DNA of 64,000 nt, from assembly GCA_958450365.1 (NCBI GenBank), contig CAUEEP010000736.1, forward strand, positions 2,725,501-2,789,500, given 5' to 3'. The position numbers and the translations under genes are program-made. This DNA is from Mesorhabditis belari. Taxonomy: Eukaryota; Nematoda; Chromadorea; Rhabditida; Rhabditidae. The notes beneath the pieces were generated by a model. That model was not told the origin of the DNA. It saw only the letters and a program-made list of their open reading frames with translations, and did no database searches. Numbering within the stretch: the stretch's first letter is position 1; every line of letters begins with the position of its first letter. Of this stretch, positions 32,790-59,759 are shown in pieces.

Positions 32790-35545
32790 TTGTAAAGTAT
32801 TAATTGCATCTTGTGTCATGTAGGTCGCTTGTCGACTTCCATCAATCGAAATACTCATTGGAGTGGCTGGTGAGGAAATGGCGATCTTTGGCGGATTCAT
32901 ATCGGGCAAAGAAAGCGCTGTTTGAAGAGTTGAAGCTTAAAATGATGAAATAACAAACTCATTGAATAAAATAATGATCAAAACAAAAACGACAAACCCG
33001 AATTCTCATGAGTGAAGATTTGTGGTGCTAGACGAGCATATGGAGTGATTTCTGCAAAGGGAAATCCTCCAACCACATCTGTCATTGTTTCCGCCTCTTG
33101 ACTCGTTCGCACATAACGATCCTCCAACTCTTTTATGCGCAATGCGAGTTTTGTGTTTTCTTCTCTGAAATTGAAAGCTATTTGTTTTTGATGTTCATGT
33201 CAACAGTTTGACAACGGTTTGACAACAGTTTGACAACAGTTTGATAACGGTTTGCCAACGTTTGCCAACGGTTTGCCAACGGTTTGATAACGGTTTGCCA
33301 ACAGTTTTGTTTCAAATTCAATGCAAACGGTTTTCCAAAACTTTTCTTAAGTCGTACAAGTTCTAATAAAAAGTTTTTATATTTATAATCCTAAAAGCAA
33401 ACAAGATAAATGAGATCTTCAGCTGCTTATCTTTAGCTGCCTATCTTTAGCTGCCTATCTTTAGCTGCCTATCTTTAGCTGCCTATCTTTAGCTGCCCAT
33501 CTTTAGCTGCCTATCTTTAGCTGCCCATCTTTAGCTGCCCATCTTTAGCTGCCCATCTTTAGCTGCCCATCCTTAGCTGCCCAGATTCAGCTGCTTAAGC
33601 AACCTTCCCAGCTTACAAATGAATGTTCTCAACTCGATTCGAGAATCGATTTAAGCCAAGCTAGCCAAGTTAACCAAGTTTAAGCCAATTTTTTAACTAA
33701 CCAGTAGGAAAAGTTTAAAGAAAAGAAAAAGACTACAAGAAAAAGTTCATAAATTCATCAACAGAAAGTTTTTGAATCCAATTTTAACTAGCTAGCTTTA
33801 TTTATTCAAATTAAAATCTTGAGTAACGCTCATTTCCACCCACCTTGCTTGCATCGTTTCATGAACGAGTTGATTCACTCTCACTGCATGTCGTCTCTCC
33901 ATTGCTTTCTTCTCTTTCTCAAATTGACCAAATTCCTCTCTCTGTGCACTTGAGCGATTCTCAGATAGAGTTGTTGTCGAATCTCTCAATTGTTCAATCT
34001 AAAACCTTCATTTTAAAGCTTTTCTTTCAATCAAACCTCATCCAATTTTGCTCTCAACTCTTGCAAATGTCTTTCCTTTTCATCTTTCTCTTGCAATGCA
34101 TTTTGCAATTCTTTCTTTAATTCAACGATTTCTCGAGTTTTTCTTTGTGTTGGGGTAAGATATTCTCCTTGTTCATGGCCAGAATGTTTACAACCTCTTT
34201 TTACGCAATGAGGGACGAATCTAAAGGATTTTAGTTTAAAGTCTTGCACATTTATATCTTTTACCAACCTTGTATCTTTCGCAACCCACCATCGACCAAC
34301 AATCGATGAACTGGCACTACCAGTAGAGCTAGCCACAGACATTGTTTCATCCTTGAGTTAAAAATGACTTGAGATATTGATAACATTTACTTACTATAAT
34401 ATAAATCTTGCTATTGCAAGCTATGCAGATTTAAAACTCTATTTAAGCTATTGGATACAGGTACGGTTTAGAAAGCTTACCTTAAGTTGACTCTCCTAGT
34501 CTACATTGCTAGATTAACTAGAGTAACTAAAACTGAACTGAGTGAGTGATAGAACTAGAGTAACTAGAACTAGAGGAACTAGAACTAGAGTACCTAGAAA
34601 TAGAGTAAGTGAAAGAGCTAGAGTAACCAGAGTAATTAGAACTAGAGTAACTAGAAGTAGAGTAACTAGAACTAGAGTAACTAGAAGTAGAGTACCTAGA
34701 ACTAGAGTAATTGATAGAACTAGAGTAACTAGAGTAATTAGAACTAGAGTACCTAGAGTAACTAGAACTAGAGCACCTAGAACTAGAGTACCTAGAACTA
34801 GAGTAACTAGAACTAGAGTAATTGATAGAACTAGAGTAACTAGAGTAATTGAAACTAGAGTAGCTTTTGAGTAACTAGAACTAGAGCAAGTGGTTGAACT
34901 AGAGTAACTTTGTTGTACTAGTATCATTACTAATCAATTCTCCATCAACTCACCCTTTGATCTCCTTCCTCATCTCCTTCCTCATCTTCTTCCTCAGCTT
35001 GTTGTTCTTCTTCTTCCTTTACCCCCTTCATCCCCTCTTCACCATCATCTTCAGAATCCAAAATAGCTGTTTGACGAACTTTCCTAAACTTGCAACTAGT
35101 TTTCATAAATCTTATCATTTTCTTTTAATTTCCCTGACCCTTTCAGCCGTCCATTCCCCAAATCACTCATCATATTCTCAGAATCAGTCGCATTCTCGTC
35201 ACTCGTATCTCCAAAAACAGCTATTGCATTCTTCTCTCTCCATGTCACGGAAAGCTTTGGTATTCGGGTACCCGGTTTATCTGGGAATCGATCCGGTGAC
35301 TGTCGATAAGCACCCATCAATGGGAATAACTGAAAAACAATGCAACAGTCAGATAAAGTTGATAATATTCTTAACACATATTTATATTTAATAAATCTTA
35401 CCGTATCTTTAACCTCAGGTCGTTCACTTTTCGATGGTCTCTTCAGAATTCCTTTCTTTGTTTGATTGATTGATCCATCATCTTGTGACTGGAATGATGT
35501 ACCAGCTTGCTCACTCTCCTCTTCCACCGGTTGTGGAGAGGACAT
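32790..35545 (-). CDS. Large coiled-coil protein, N-terminal part (exons 1-8)
   Basis: Exons: 35402-35545, 35139-35329, 34954-35083, 34269-34351, 34037-34220, 33844-33998, 32998-33164, 32790-32935. The ATG at 35545 follows a TTTTAG acceptor directly, a likely trans-splice site. The first ~170 residues are polar: KKGILKRPSKSERPEVKD, then a strongly acidic run in exon 3 (EEEEQQAEEEDEEGDEEGDQ) and a Ser-rich stretch. Exon 5 begins the coiled coil with GEYLTPTQRKTREIVELKKE. This resembles the YLTP..QK..EI..LK block of syntaphilin/syntabulin proteins, which tether mitochondria or syntaxin cargo to microtubules. The likeness is short and I hold it only as a lead. Some other cytoskeletal coiled-coil family is equally possible. 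Confidence 0.8.
33195..33310. repeat. 11-base minisatellite
   Basis: About ten units of GTTTGACAACA or GTTTGCCAACG adjoin exon 7. Confidence 0.8.
33422..33592. repeat. 14-base minisatellite
   Basis: About 12 units of CTTTAGCTGCCTAT or CTTTAGCTGCCCAT. Confidence 0.85.
34545..34905. repeat. 12-base AACTAGAACTAGAGT minisatellite with higher-order pattern
   Basis: Units of GTAACTAGAACTAGA occur in larger blocks marked by GAGTAATTGATAGAACTAGA. Long open frames on both strands here come from the repeat and are not genes. Confidence 0.85.
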
Positions 35546-35559
35546 CTAAAACTTTAACT

Positions 35560-36500
35560 TAATAAAAACTTGATAAAAGAGTAATAACTTTCAAGGAAGA
35601 GAAAAAAATAGGCAAGTAATTAATAGCAGTAACTCTTTGATAGTAAACAGGTACTGAAATGAAGGAAAGTGATTAGTAAACATCCATCGAACAAAAAAGA
35701 ATCAAATCGTAAATAAATTTGGAAGGATTTTGGAAAAGAAATTGATTGATGGCATAAAATAGGATTTTGGCTTAGGAAAAATAACTAGAATGGCTTTCAA
35801 TCGCCATCTAAAAAGGACATCTAAAACTTTAAAACTTGATAAAAGGGTAATAACTTTCAAGGAAGAGAAAAAAATAGGTAAGTAATCAATAGTAGTAACT
35901 TTTTGATAGTAAACAGGTACTCAAATGAAGAAAAGTGATTAGTAAACAGCCATTGAACAAGAAAGAATCAAATCGTAAATAAATTGAAAGAGATTTTGGA
36001 AAAGAAATCGTTGAATTGATGGGATAAAATAGGATTTTCGCTGTTTATTAATCACTTTCCTTCATTTCAGTACCTGTTTACTATCAAGGAGTTACTGCTA
36101 TTGATTACTAAGAGATCAAGGAGTTACTGCTATTGTTACTGCTATTGATTACTAAGTAATCAATAGCAGTAACTCTTTGATAGTAAACAGGTACTGAAAT
36201 GAAGGAAAGTGATTAGTAAACATCCACCGAACAAGAAAGAATCAAATCGTAAATAAATTTGAAGAGATTTTGGAAAAGAAATCGTTGAATTGATGGCATA
36301 AAATAGGATTTTCGCTTAGGAAAAATAACTAGTCTGGCTTTTTTTTCGATTCTAGTGAAAAGAGGCAAAAAGGGAAAAGAAATATTGAATGAAGCTAGTT
36401 TTTGAAACAGAAAAGTATCGGAAATATTTTCAAACAAAAAAGAAAATGTTCATTTGGAGATAAGTCTAGATCTAGAATATTTCTGATGACTTCTACCATT
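35560..36500. repeat. Three ~250-base repeats plus an inverted fragment
   Basis: Copies start near 35575, 35830 and 36160 and share TAGTAAACAGGTACTGAAAT and AGAATCAAATCGTAAATAAA. An inverted piece is at 36050-36110. They form the upstream flank of the coiled-coil gene. Confidence 0.8.
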
Positions 36501-36582
36501 CCTTACTACTTTATTACTAATGCTTGTGTTCTGATCTTCGGATTGTGAAGAGGATTTCTTTCTCTTTCTTTCTCTTTCTTTC

Positions 36583-36624
<42 letters not shown>

Positions 36625-37090
36625 TTTCTTTCCCCTCCCCCCTCTTTCTTTTTTTTCTTTCTTTCTCTCTTTTTTCTTTCTTCTTTCTTTCTTTTCTTTT
36701 TTCTTTTTCTCTTCTTTTCTTTTTTTTTTTCTTTCTTTTCTGGTTAAAAGATACAGTGGTTAGAGTTCTTTCCCTTACTCTACTTCTAGGTACTCTTCTC
36801 GCTCCTCTCGGTTACCTAAAGTTACTCAGTTCTTTCCTACCTTCTTTCTGTTAAAAGATACCTGGATGGGATAAAATTGGATTTTTGCTTAGGAAAAATA
36901 ACTAGTCTGGCTTTCAAACGCTTTTTTTTTTGATTCTAGTGAAAAGAGGCAAAAATAGAAAAGAAATATTGAATAAAGCTAGTTTTTGAAACAGAAAAGT
37001 ATCAGAAATATTTTCAAACAAAAAGAAAATGTTCATTTGGAGATAAGTCTAGATATAGAATATTTCTGATGACTTTTTATTAACGCCAAT
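36500..37090. repeat. CTTT tract with flanking repeat copy
   Basis: The head TACTTTATTACTAATGCTTG and a CTTT-rich tract at 36557-36742 match the composite repeats at 41.3 and 43.0 kb. Bases 36866-37080 duplicate 36296-36500. Confidence 0.75.
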
Positions 37091-37439
37091 CCAACCAATT
37101 CAGTTCAGATCATTCAAGGTAAAAGCTGACTTAATCTTATCGAAAAAAAAAACAGATTTGGAATCGATTTTGATTGGAAACTAGCAAATTAACATCATTC
37201 AAAAAGTTGGAGTTAGCTATTTTAGCTTGTAAATCTTAAAGCGACAAAATATTACTTTACAAAGTCTAAGAGAAAACGCTGAAGAGATTGAGGTGTTGTG
37301 AAAAGAAAAAGGAAGCACAGTTGTCTTTGTGAATGACTCTGGGGAAAAGGATCTATGGCAAATTTCATACGAACAGTGGTTTGAGAAGGATCCTTCTTTC
37401 AAAAAGGCACTTGATGCTCCTCTTCGTCTTTTCATTTTG

Positions 37440-37610
37440 ATCCTTCTTTCTCGACGTAATGCTACACACGTTTCTTTCGTTTCTTTTGCTGACAATCTGT
37501 CCTTTTTCTTTCTTCCTTCCTTTCCCTCTTTCTTTCCTTTCTTTCTTTCTTTCTCTCTTTCTTTCTCTCTTTCTTTCTCTCTTTCTTTCTTTCTTTCTTT
37601 TTCACTTCAA
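37440..37610. repeat. Dispersed repeat with TTTC tract
   Basis: ACGTTTCTTTCGTTTCTTTT plus GACAATCTGTCC and a TTTC tract recur in reverse at 62215-62350. Open frames through the tract are artefacts. Confidence 0.7.
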
Positions 37611-37744
37611 AACACAACCATGTGTTTTTCATAGAATCATTGACATAAGTAGTTGAAAAAGTTGAACAAAAATAAAGGATGATGTTGATATCTTTGAGTT
37701 AAAAAGTCATGTAAAAGAAAACAGTAACTGTACAAAGGACTTTT

Positions 37745-37950
37745 AAGGAACTATTGTACATATAATTGTACAGTACAGTAGAATTATTGTACACATAATT
37801 GTACAGTACAGTAGAATTATTGTACACATAATTGTATGGTACATATAAGTGTATTGTACATTTAATTGTACAGTACAATAGAGTTATTGTACATATAATT
37901 GTACAGTTTAGAGATTATTTACATGTACATATAATTGTACAGTTTTGAAG
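37745..37950. repeat. TTGTACATATAATTGTACAG repeat
   Basis: Six irregular units of about 35 bases, each itself palindromic around GTAC. Confidence 0.8.
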
Positions 37951-38525
37951 TGAGTGAAATGCTAAGTGTTTAAGGTTTTCCCAATTTTCATAAATCCTTT
38001 TGAATTTTGAAGCAATAAAACTGTAAAAGCAATTGTCAGAAATTTGAGATAAACAAATGAAAGAATTAACTTAAAAAAGAGCTAACAAGTATGCAAGTAA
38101 CTTAATGAAAAAGAGCTAACAAGTATGCAAGTAACTTAGTGAACAGCTAACAAGTATGCAAGTAACTTTTTCATTCAACTTTTGTGCCAATTGTGCCAAC
38201 TGAGTAAACAATTTTTCGGTTAGAAAAAAAACGATCAATTTCAACACAACTAGAAATTGTTGACATTGATCGCTTGCAAAGTGATTTATAAAATTTAAAA
38301 GGAAATTAAATGTTATGTAAAATGTTATTTTACATAAAATCTTACATTTAGTATTAGGAAAAAAAGAGAAAAAGAGAGTGGGAGTGAAGGGAAAAGCAAA
38401 AAATTGAGCTTGATCCCATCTTTTTTCTGCTTTAAACAAGAAATGGGCCAAAAAAGCTCATCAACACAGAAAGGAAAAGTTGTAAAGCTTTGAAATGATG
38501 GCTTTATGGGTTTTGTTTTGTTTGG

Positions 38526-38690
38526 TAGAGTCTACAGAGTCTACAGACTTCTACAGACGAGTCTTGTAATCTACAGACAATCTACAGACTTCTACAGACC
38601 AGCCTTGTAATCTACAGACAATCTACAGACTTCTACAGACGAGTCTTGTAATCTACAGACAATCTACAGACTACCAGTCTTGTAAACTTG
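38526..38690. repeat. TCTACAGAC repeats
   Basis: Three ~50-base higher-order units with CAATCTACAGACTTCTACAG and AGTCTTGTAATCTACAGAC. Confidence 0.8.
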
Positions 38691-38897
38691 TTCAATTTGT
38701 ACCCAAGTGTTAAGCTCAAGGTTTTCTCTAATCAGAAAGAATTTTTCTTATTGTTTAAAGAAAAGAAAAATGCAAAGATTGCCTAATTTTGTCTAGTTTT
38801 ATAGGAATGAAAGAAATTGAATGAAATGTTATTCATCATTCACTAATAGCTAATGACAGTCAAATGGAATAGAGGGATAGGTGAGGATTGAGAAAGA

Positions 38898-40200
38898 GCT
38901 AGGAATGACACCTGGCCACTCATCCATTCAACATCCATCCACACTAATAAACAAGGAAAGATACACTAAGTAAACTAAAATAAGATACAAAATATTGATA
39001 TCTTCGGAAGTTTCTTTCTTGGTTCAAGTGCTCAAGCTTCGGCTTTAAAAGTTGGATTGTTGAAAAGTAGATGCTGAACGAGTAAGTAATTTAAAAGCAT
39101 TTAAAAAAGCTAGGAATGACACCTGGTCACTTTTTTATATACATCCATTCAACATCCATCCACACTAATAAATAAGGAAAGATACACTAAGTAAACTAAA
39201 ATAAGATACAAATTATTGATATCTTCGATATCAATAATTTGTATTAGTTTCGTTCTTGGTTTAAGTGTTTAACGTTCAAGTGTTCAAGCTTTGGCTTTAA
39301 AAGTTAGATTGTTGAAAAGTAGATGCTGAACGAGTAAGTAATTCAAAAGCATTTAACTTTTAAAAAAAAGCTAGGAATGACACCTGGTCACTCATCCATT
39401 CAACATCCATCCACACTAATAAACGAGGAAAGATACACTAAATAATCTAGTATAAGATACAAAATATTGATAGCTTCGGAAGTTTCTTTCTTGGTTCAAG
39501 TGTTCAAGCTTCGGCTTTAAAAGTTGGATTGTTGAAAAGTAGATACTGAACGAGTAAGTAGTTCAAAAGCATTTAAAAAAAAGCTAGGAATGACACCTGG
39601 TCACTTTTTTATATACATCCATTCAACATCCATCCACACTAATAAACAAGGAAAGATACACTAAGTAAATTAAAATAAGATACAAATTATTGATATCTTC
39701 GAATGTTTCTTTCTTGGTTTAAGTGTTTAATGTTCAAGTGTTCAAGCCTAGGCTTTAAAAGTTGGATTGTTAAAAAGTAGATGCTGAATAAGTAAGTAAT
39801 GCAAAAGCATTTAAAAAAGCTAGGAATGACACCTGGTCACTCATCCATTCAACATCCATCCATACCAATAAACAAGGAAAGATACACTAAATAATCTAGA
39901 ATAAGATACAAAATATTGATAGCTTCGGAAGTTTCTTTCTTGGTTCAAGTGTTCAAGCTTCGGCTTTAAAAGTTGGATTGTTGAAAAGTAGATACTGAAC
40001 GAGTAAGTAGTTCAAAAGCATTTAAAAAAAAGCTAGGAATGACACCTGGTCACTTTTTTATATACATCCATTCAACATCCATGCACCAATAAACAAAAAA
40101 AATATACACTAAATTGATAAGATACAAACTATTGATATTTTCGGTTTTTCTTGGTTTAAGAGGATTGTTGAAAAGTTGATATTGTTTTTAGCAAGTAAAA
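38898..40200. repeat. Six tandem units of 211-261 bases
   Basis: Units start at about 38898, 39109, 39370, 39583, 39819 and 40032 with GCTAGGAATGACACCTGGTC and contain ATTCAACATCCATCC and TTGAAAAGTAGATGCTGAAC. Alternate units have a TTTTTTATAT insert, a two-unit pattern. This fills the space between the coiled-coil and SAPCD-like genes. Confidence 0.9.
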
Positions 40201-40656
40201 GCAAGCATTTAACTCTAAAAAGCATCAGAATTACTTTAAAAATAAAAACAATAAGTCAAAAGCAACCTTTTTTCTAATTTCTTGAGCTAATAGTTACAAA
40301 AAATTTGTTTAAATTTCGATTTCCCAAAGAGTTTTATAGTTAAACTTGATTTAAAATCAGTTTAGAGAAATTTAAGGACAAGGCGCTTTAGAAAAGAGCA
40401 CTTTGGACATTTATTTGGCCACATGACGACGCAGCAGAGCCCTAGAGGCCCCTCGATATTGGCAAAAAGCCCCATTGCTTGAGGTTACGATGGAAAGAGC
40501 AGAATTTAGCACAGCTGTACTAGCCAAAGTCTATCACTTTTCACTTTTGTTTATAATTAATTGTTTTTTTTGTTCTATAGCTGAATATTTATTTCTTTAT
40601 TAAATAGATTTGTTTAAAAGCAGCTAAAATTTGTGTTGAGATACAAAATTTTGGAT

Positions 40657-41057
40657 AGGCTACTTGGCGCCAAATTTTTTGCGCAACTGGCCATAACTTT
40701 CTTCGAAGTGAATCAATCTTTATGATTTTAGTGTCATTTTGTAGATCTCAATAAGCGCAATAAAATGACACAAAAATCTTAAGGATTGACCGACTTAGAA
40801 GAAAGTTATGGTGAGTTGCGCAAATGATCCTGGGGTAAACTGGGGTAGGCTAATTTCCGAAAAATTTTTTTCGGCAACAGGATCATTTGTGCAACTCTCC
40901 ATAACTTTCTTCTAAGTGAACCAATCTTTATGATTTTAGTGTCATTTTGTAGATCTCAATAAGCGCAATAAAATGACACAAAAATCGTAAAGATTGACTG
41001 ACTTAGAAGAAAGTTATGGTGAGTTTTGCAAATAAAGTTGCGGAAATTAGCCTACTT
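40657..41057. repeat. GAGATCT-centred hairpin elements, two in tandem
   Basis: Two palindromes with the family's CATAACTTTCTTCGAAGTG arms, joined at 40838-40860 through GGGGTAGGCTAATTTCCG. Confidence 0.8.
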
Positions 41058-41154
41058 CACAAAGTTTAGAAAGAAATGTACAAAAAAAAGAAAAAGAAAA
41101 GGGAAGTAAGTAGAATTTTAACGTAAATAGATGATCATTAAAGAGTTAAATGAA

Positions 41155-55614
<14,460 letters not shown>

Positions 55615-56125
55615 CTAAAATTATATATAAATTAAGCAATATAAAAGAAAATCTTTATATTTTTCTTGTAATCTTAAAGAAATTAATGCTTTTAACTTAT
55701 TCAATTCTAAAAAAAATCGATTCTAAAGCATCAATCAAGCATCTAAAGCTCTGTTCTTAGAGAATTTCTTATTCTTTACTTTTAAACTAGACTTTTAAAC
55801 TTGATTAACTCAAATTTTATTCAATTTTTGCTTATTCAATTCAATAAAACTCACAGTTTCATAAGATTAAGCAAAATAAAAGAAAATCTTTATACTTTCT
55901 TGTAATCTTAAAGAAATTAATGCTTTTAACTTATTCAATTCTAAACAAATCGATTCTAAAGCATCAATCAAGCATCTAAAGCTCTGTTCTTAAAGTATTT
56001 ATTATTCTTTACTTTTAAACTAAACTTTTAAACTTGGTTAACTCAAATTTTGTTCAATTTTTGTTTATTCAATTCAATAACACTCACAGTTTCATAAGAT
56101 ATCATAAGTTTTTCTTGTTAATAGA

Positions 56126-56181
56126 GCCTAAGCCTAAGCCTAAGCCTAAGCCTAAGCCTAAGCCTAAGCCTAAGCCTAAGC
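56126..56181 (-). repeat. Interstitial telomere repeat (GCCTAA)n
   Basis: Nine perfect GCCTAA units, the complement of the nematode telomere repeat TTAGGC, oriented like a left chromosome end. Confidence 0.95.
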
Positions 56182-56714
56182 AATATAAGAGTAAATCTTT
56201 ATACTTTCTTGTAATCTTAAAGAAATTCATCTTTTTAACTAATTCAATTCTAAAAAAATCGATTCCAAAGCATTTTACTGACGCGTATTGTAAGAGAGTG
56301 GCGCCAGAATGTCTCCTTTTCCTTTACTTCTTGCAAAAATGTGATCTGAAAGTTACCTGTTCAATTTAAATCTAAGAATTGATAGAAATCAATGACAAGA
56401 GAATTGTTGAAAGATGACAAGATTGAAGAATTTACAAGCACAATGGGGAATTGGTTATCTAGTGTGAAAGAATGTAAAGAGAAGAAAAAGAATCAAAAGG
56501 AGGCTGGGGAAAAGATGGTTTCTTATCTATTGCAGGAGGAATGGAAGACCGGCAAAGGCTGGGGTGTCACAAAACTCCCGAAACGACATGCATCCCCTCA
56601 CCTAGCCTTTTTTCCTTTTTTCATTTTCTCCCCTTTCATTTCTGACGCCCCGACTTGGTGACGTGTCCAACACTAGCTCTTAAAAACTAAATGAGGCTTG
56701 TTGAATTGATTTAT

Positions 56715-56945
56715 CTTGTACTTGTACTTGTTCTTGTTCTTGTACTTGTTCCTGTACTTGTACTTGTTCTTGTTCTTGTACTTGTTCCTGTACTTGTACT
56801 TGTTCTTGTACTTGTACTTGTTCTTGTACTTGTACTTGTTCTTGTACTTGTTCTTGTTCTTGTACTTGTTCTTGTGCTTGTACTTGTTCTTGTTCTTGTA
56901 CTTGTACTTGTTCTTGTTCTTGTTCTTGTACTTGTTCTTATCTTG
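56715..56945. repeat. TTGTACTTGTTC repeats
   Basis: A 6-base TTGTTC / TTGTAC array. The long Leu-Val and Leu-Tyr frames are artefacts. Confidence 0.85.
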
Positions 56946-57799
56946 AATTGTATCTGAAATCTTGTTTAAATTAATCTATCAACCTTAGGTACGATCTTGA
57001 TTTGATTTTTTGACCCTTTTATCTTTTAGATCCCTTTGGTACTGGTTACTAGCCAATAAATAAGATAGAAATTTTCAGTTTTAGATTAAAGATCTTGGTT
57101 TTTGTTTACTAAGTCATGATTAATCGGATTTCAATCTTACACAATCATTTATCAAAGTGTTTATGTACTGGATTAACACATCAAACATTGAAATTAAACT
57201 TAAAACCTTTAAATAAAGTCAAAGACTTACTCAATCATTAAATGATTTACAAAAAAAGCAAGCCTACTGAATTGTAAGAGCCTAAAAAAACGAATTGTAA
57301 GAGAAAACGAATTGTAAAACGATTTAATCCATCAGTAAAACAGAAACAACAGAACAGTTAAAGAAAAGACTTTCGAAGAAATAGCAATACCAATCTTTGT
57401 CAATAGCAATCTTTGTAACAATTTAACTTTTTAATAAAAATGTAAAGATACTAAAGAAAAAGCTGTCAATAGCTGTGTGGGTGAACGGTGCTTTGAATGC
57501 CCGAAGGCTGTGACCAACCCATACCTGGAAAAAGAAAAGAAGACAAAGATACATAGACAAACAAAATATCTTGGCTCGGGTCAGCAAACAATCTCCTTTT
57601 CTCTCCTTTACCCATTTTTCCTCCACAACTCTTTACCCCACAACAATTCTGCCTCTAAGATTGGCCAAGAATCGCCAAGTGGATAGCTTTTTTTATAGGT
57701 TAATAGCTAAAAGGTTAAGTTAAAGATTTATTTAAAACTTAACGAAATTTTAATAGAACATAGTGAAACTGAATAGGAAAAAACAGTGTTTAAGTGTTT

Positions 57800-58195
57800 A
57801 GCGTAGTGTTTTAGAAGTAATTATTTAAATAATATAGCAAGAACCAGGGTAAACCGATCCTAGAATCACATTTCAAAGGCAGGCCTGGTTCTAGAGTTGA
57901 TTGAAAAAACCCTACCCCTCATAACCTGCTCATTTTCTAGTTCTCTTGAGTACATTGTACAGAGTATTGTAAAGTATATTGTAAAAAACAGATGATAAAC
58001 TGTCTTGATTGCGCTTGATTAACTTTAGCGTAGTGTTTCAGAACTAATTATTAAAATAATATAGCAAGAACCAGGGTAAACCGATCCTAGAATCACATTT
58101 CAAAGCCAGTTCTGGTTCTAGAATTGATTGAAAAAACCCTACCCATCATAACCTGCTCATTTTCTAGTTCTCTTGAGTACATTGTACAGAAAATG
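57800..58195. repeat. Two ~165-base copies
   Basis: 57800-57962 and 58025-58190 share AACCAGGGTAAACCGATCCT and CCTGCTCATTTTCTAGTTC. Confidence 0.8.
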
Positions 58196-58309
58196 ATTAG
58201 TAAACAAGATGAATAATAAAGCTTGAAATATAGTAACAGTTACAAATGAGACAATCAGCTGAAAGTTTTCATCTGATTTCTCTTTTAGAAACAAGAAATG
58301 TTGAGCATA

Positions 58310-59200
58310 GAAAGCCAGCTAATCGTAGCTGATCATTGAATGAGTGAATGATATAGAGGAAGGAGAAAGGAAGAGAAAGGAAGAGAAAGAGAAATCAGAT
58401 GAACACTTTCAGCTGATTTCCTCATTCTCAACAAGACAATCTTCGCTTTTTCTCATTTTCTTCGTTCTCTATTTATTGGTTTTTATGTGATTATGAGAGT
58501 GAAACAAGAATCGGAATTGCCAAAAGGCAATGTCATCAATAAAAATTGAAACAACTGGAAAGAATTTCTAGTGGTTTTTATAAGAATAATCCAACTGGAA
58601 ATAGAATTTTCAATGTTTTAATAAAGCAATAAAGCTAGATAAAGCAGAAGTTTGTCCGTTTGTATGTCAGAATCCATTATTAAAAAGGGGTGGTGCTTAG
58701 ATTCCGTTAGATTCCCTTTTTGCCAATGGATCCTCACATACAAACGGACAGACTTCTGCTTTATATAGCTTTATATAGCCAGCTAATCGTGTCTGTGATC
58801 ATTGAATGATCACAGATACGATTAGCTGTGATCATTCAATGGATACTCAGTGAATGATATAGAGAAAGGAGAAAGGAAGAGAAAGGAAGAGAAAGGGAAA
58901 GAAAGAGAAATCAGATGAACAATTCAGCTGATTCTCTCATTCTCAACAAGACAATCTTCGCTTTTTCTTCGCTTCGACAATCTTCGTTCTCTATTTATTG
59001 GTTTTTATGTGATGACGAGAGTGAAACAAGAATCGGAATTGCCAAAAGGCAATGTCATCAACAAAAATTGAAACAAATGGAAAGATTTTCTAGTGGTTTT
59101 TATAAGAATAATCCAACTGGAAATAGAATTTTCAATGTTTTAATAAAGCAATAAAGCTATATAAAGCAGAAGTTTGTCCATTTGTATGTCAGCATCCATT
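58310..59200. repeat. Two ~370-base copies separated by a TIR element
   Basis: 58315-58650 and 58845-59170 share AACAAGAATCGGAATTGCCA. Between them 58644-58775 is bounded by AGCAGAAGTTTGTCCGTTTG and its complement, a small inverted-repeat element. Confidence 0.8.
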
Positions 59201-59394
59201 GGTATTCAAAAAAAGACAAACAAAAAGGTTAAAATCATTACTAAATCTTAGCTGCACTGTAGTTTAGTTTTAACATTGTGATTTTGATAGTCAGTTCCTA
59301 GTTAACAAGTCGGGAATAATTTTGACTTAACATAATGGAGATGCAACCTTGTCAGCTGAATGCTTCTTGTAGTGACTACGGCAGCTTTACTGAA

Positions 59395-59735
59395 TCTTTC
59401 GAACTAGAAATGGTTATTCCAAAGCCTAGATATGGTTATTCCAAAGCCTTTAGAACTAGACATGGTTATTCCAAAGCCTAGAAATGGTTATTCCAAAGCC
59501 TAGAAATGGTTATTCCAAAATCTTTAGAACTAGAAATGGTTATTCCAAAGCCTTTAGAACTAGAAATGGTTATTCCAAAGCCTAGAAATGGTTATTCCAA
59601 AATCTTTAGAACTAGACATGGTTATTCCAAAGCCTTTAGAACTAGAAATGGTTATTCCAAAGCCTTTAGAACTAGAAATGGTTATTCCAAAGCCGGTTAT
59701 TCCAAAGAACTAGAAATGGTTATTCCAAAGCTTTA
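59395..59735. repeat. 18-27-base minisatellite ATGGTTATTCCAAAGCC
   Basis: Fourteen ATGGTTATTCC units with optional TTTAGAACTAG spacers. Confidence 0.85.
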
Positions 59736-59759
59736 TTTACTTTATTGATTTCTAATCAG

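Noticed and set aside
34514..34927. Long open frames on both strands (110 and 137 codons)
   Set aside because: They read through a 12-base minisatellite whose unit length keeps frames open; no real protein signature.
37329..37500. Plus-strand frame beginning MNDSGEKDLWQISYEQWFEK
   Set aside because: Part of it recurs at 62.3 kb as a dispersed repeat attached to a TTTC tract; no splice or start support.
56392..56661. Plus-strand frame of 89 codons beginning MTRELLKDDKIEEF
   Set aside because: The first half looks somewhat protein-like, but there is no acceptor or promoter before it, no family match, and the second half is Phe/Pro low complexity. Left out for lack of support.
56691..56957. 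Leu/Val-rich 88-codon frame
   Set aside because: Translation of a 6-base TTGTAC/TTGTTC repeat.
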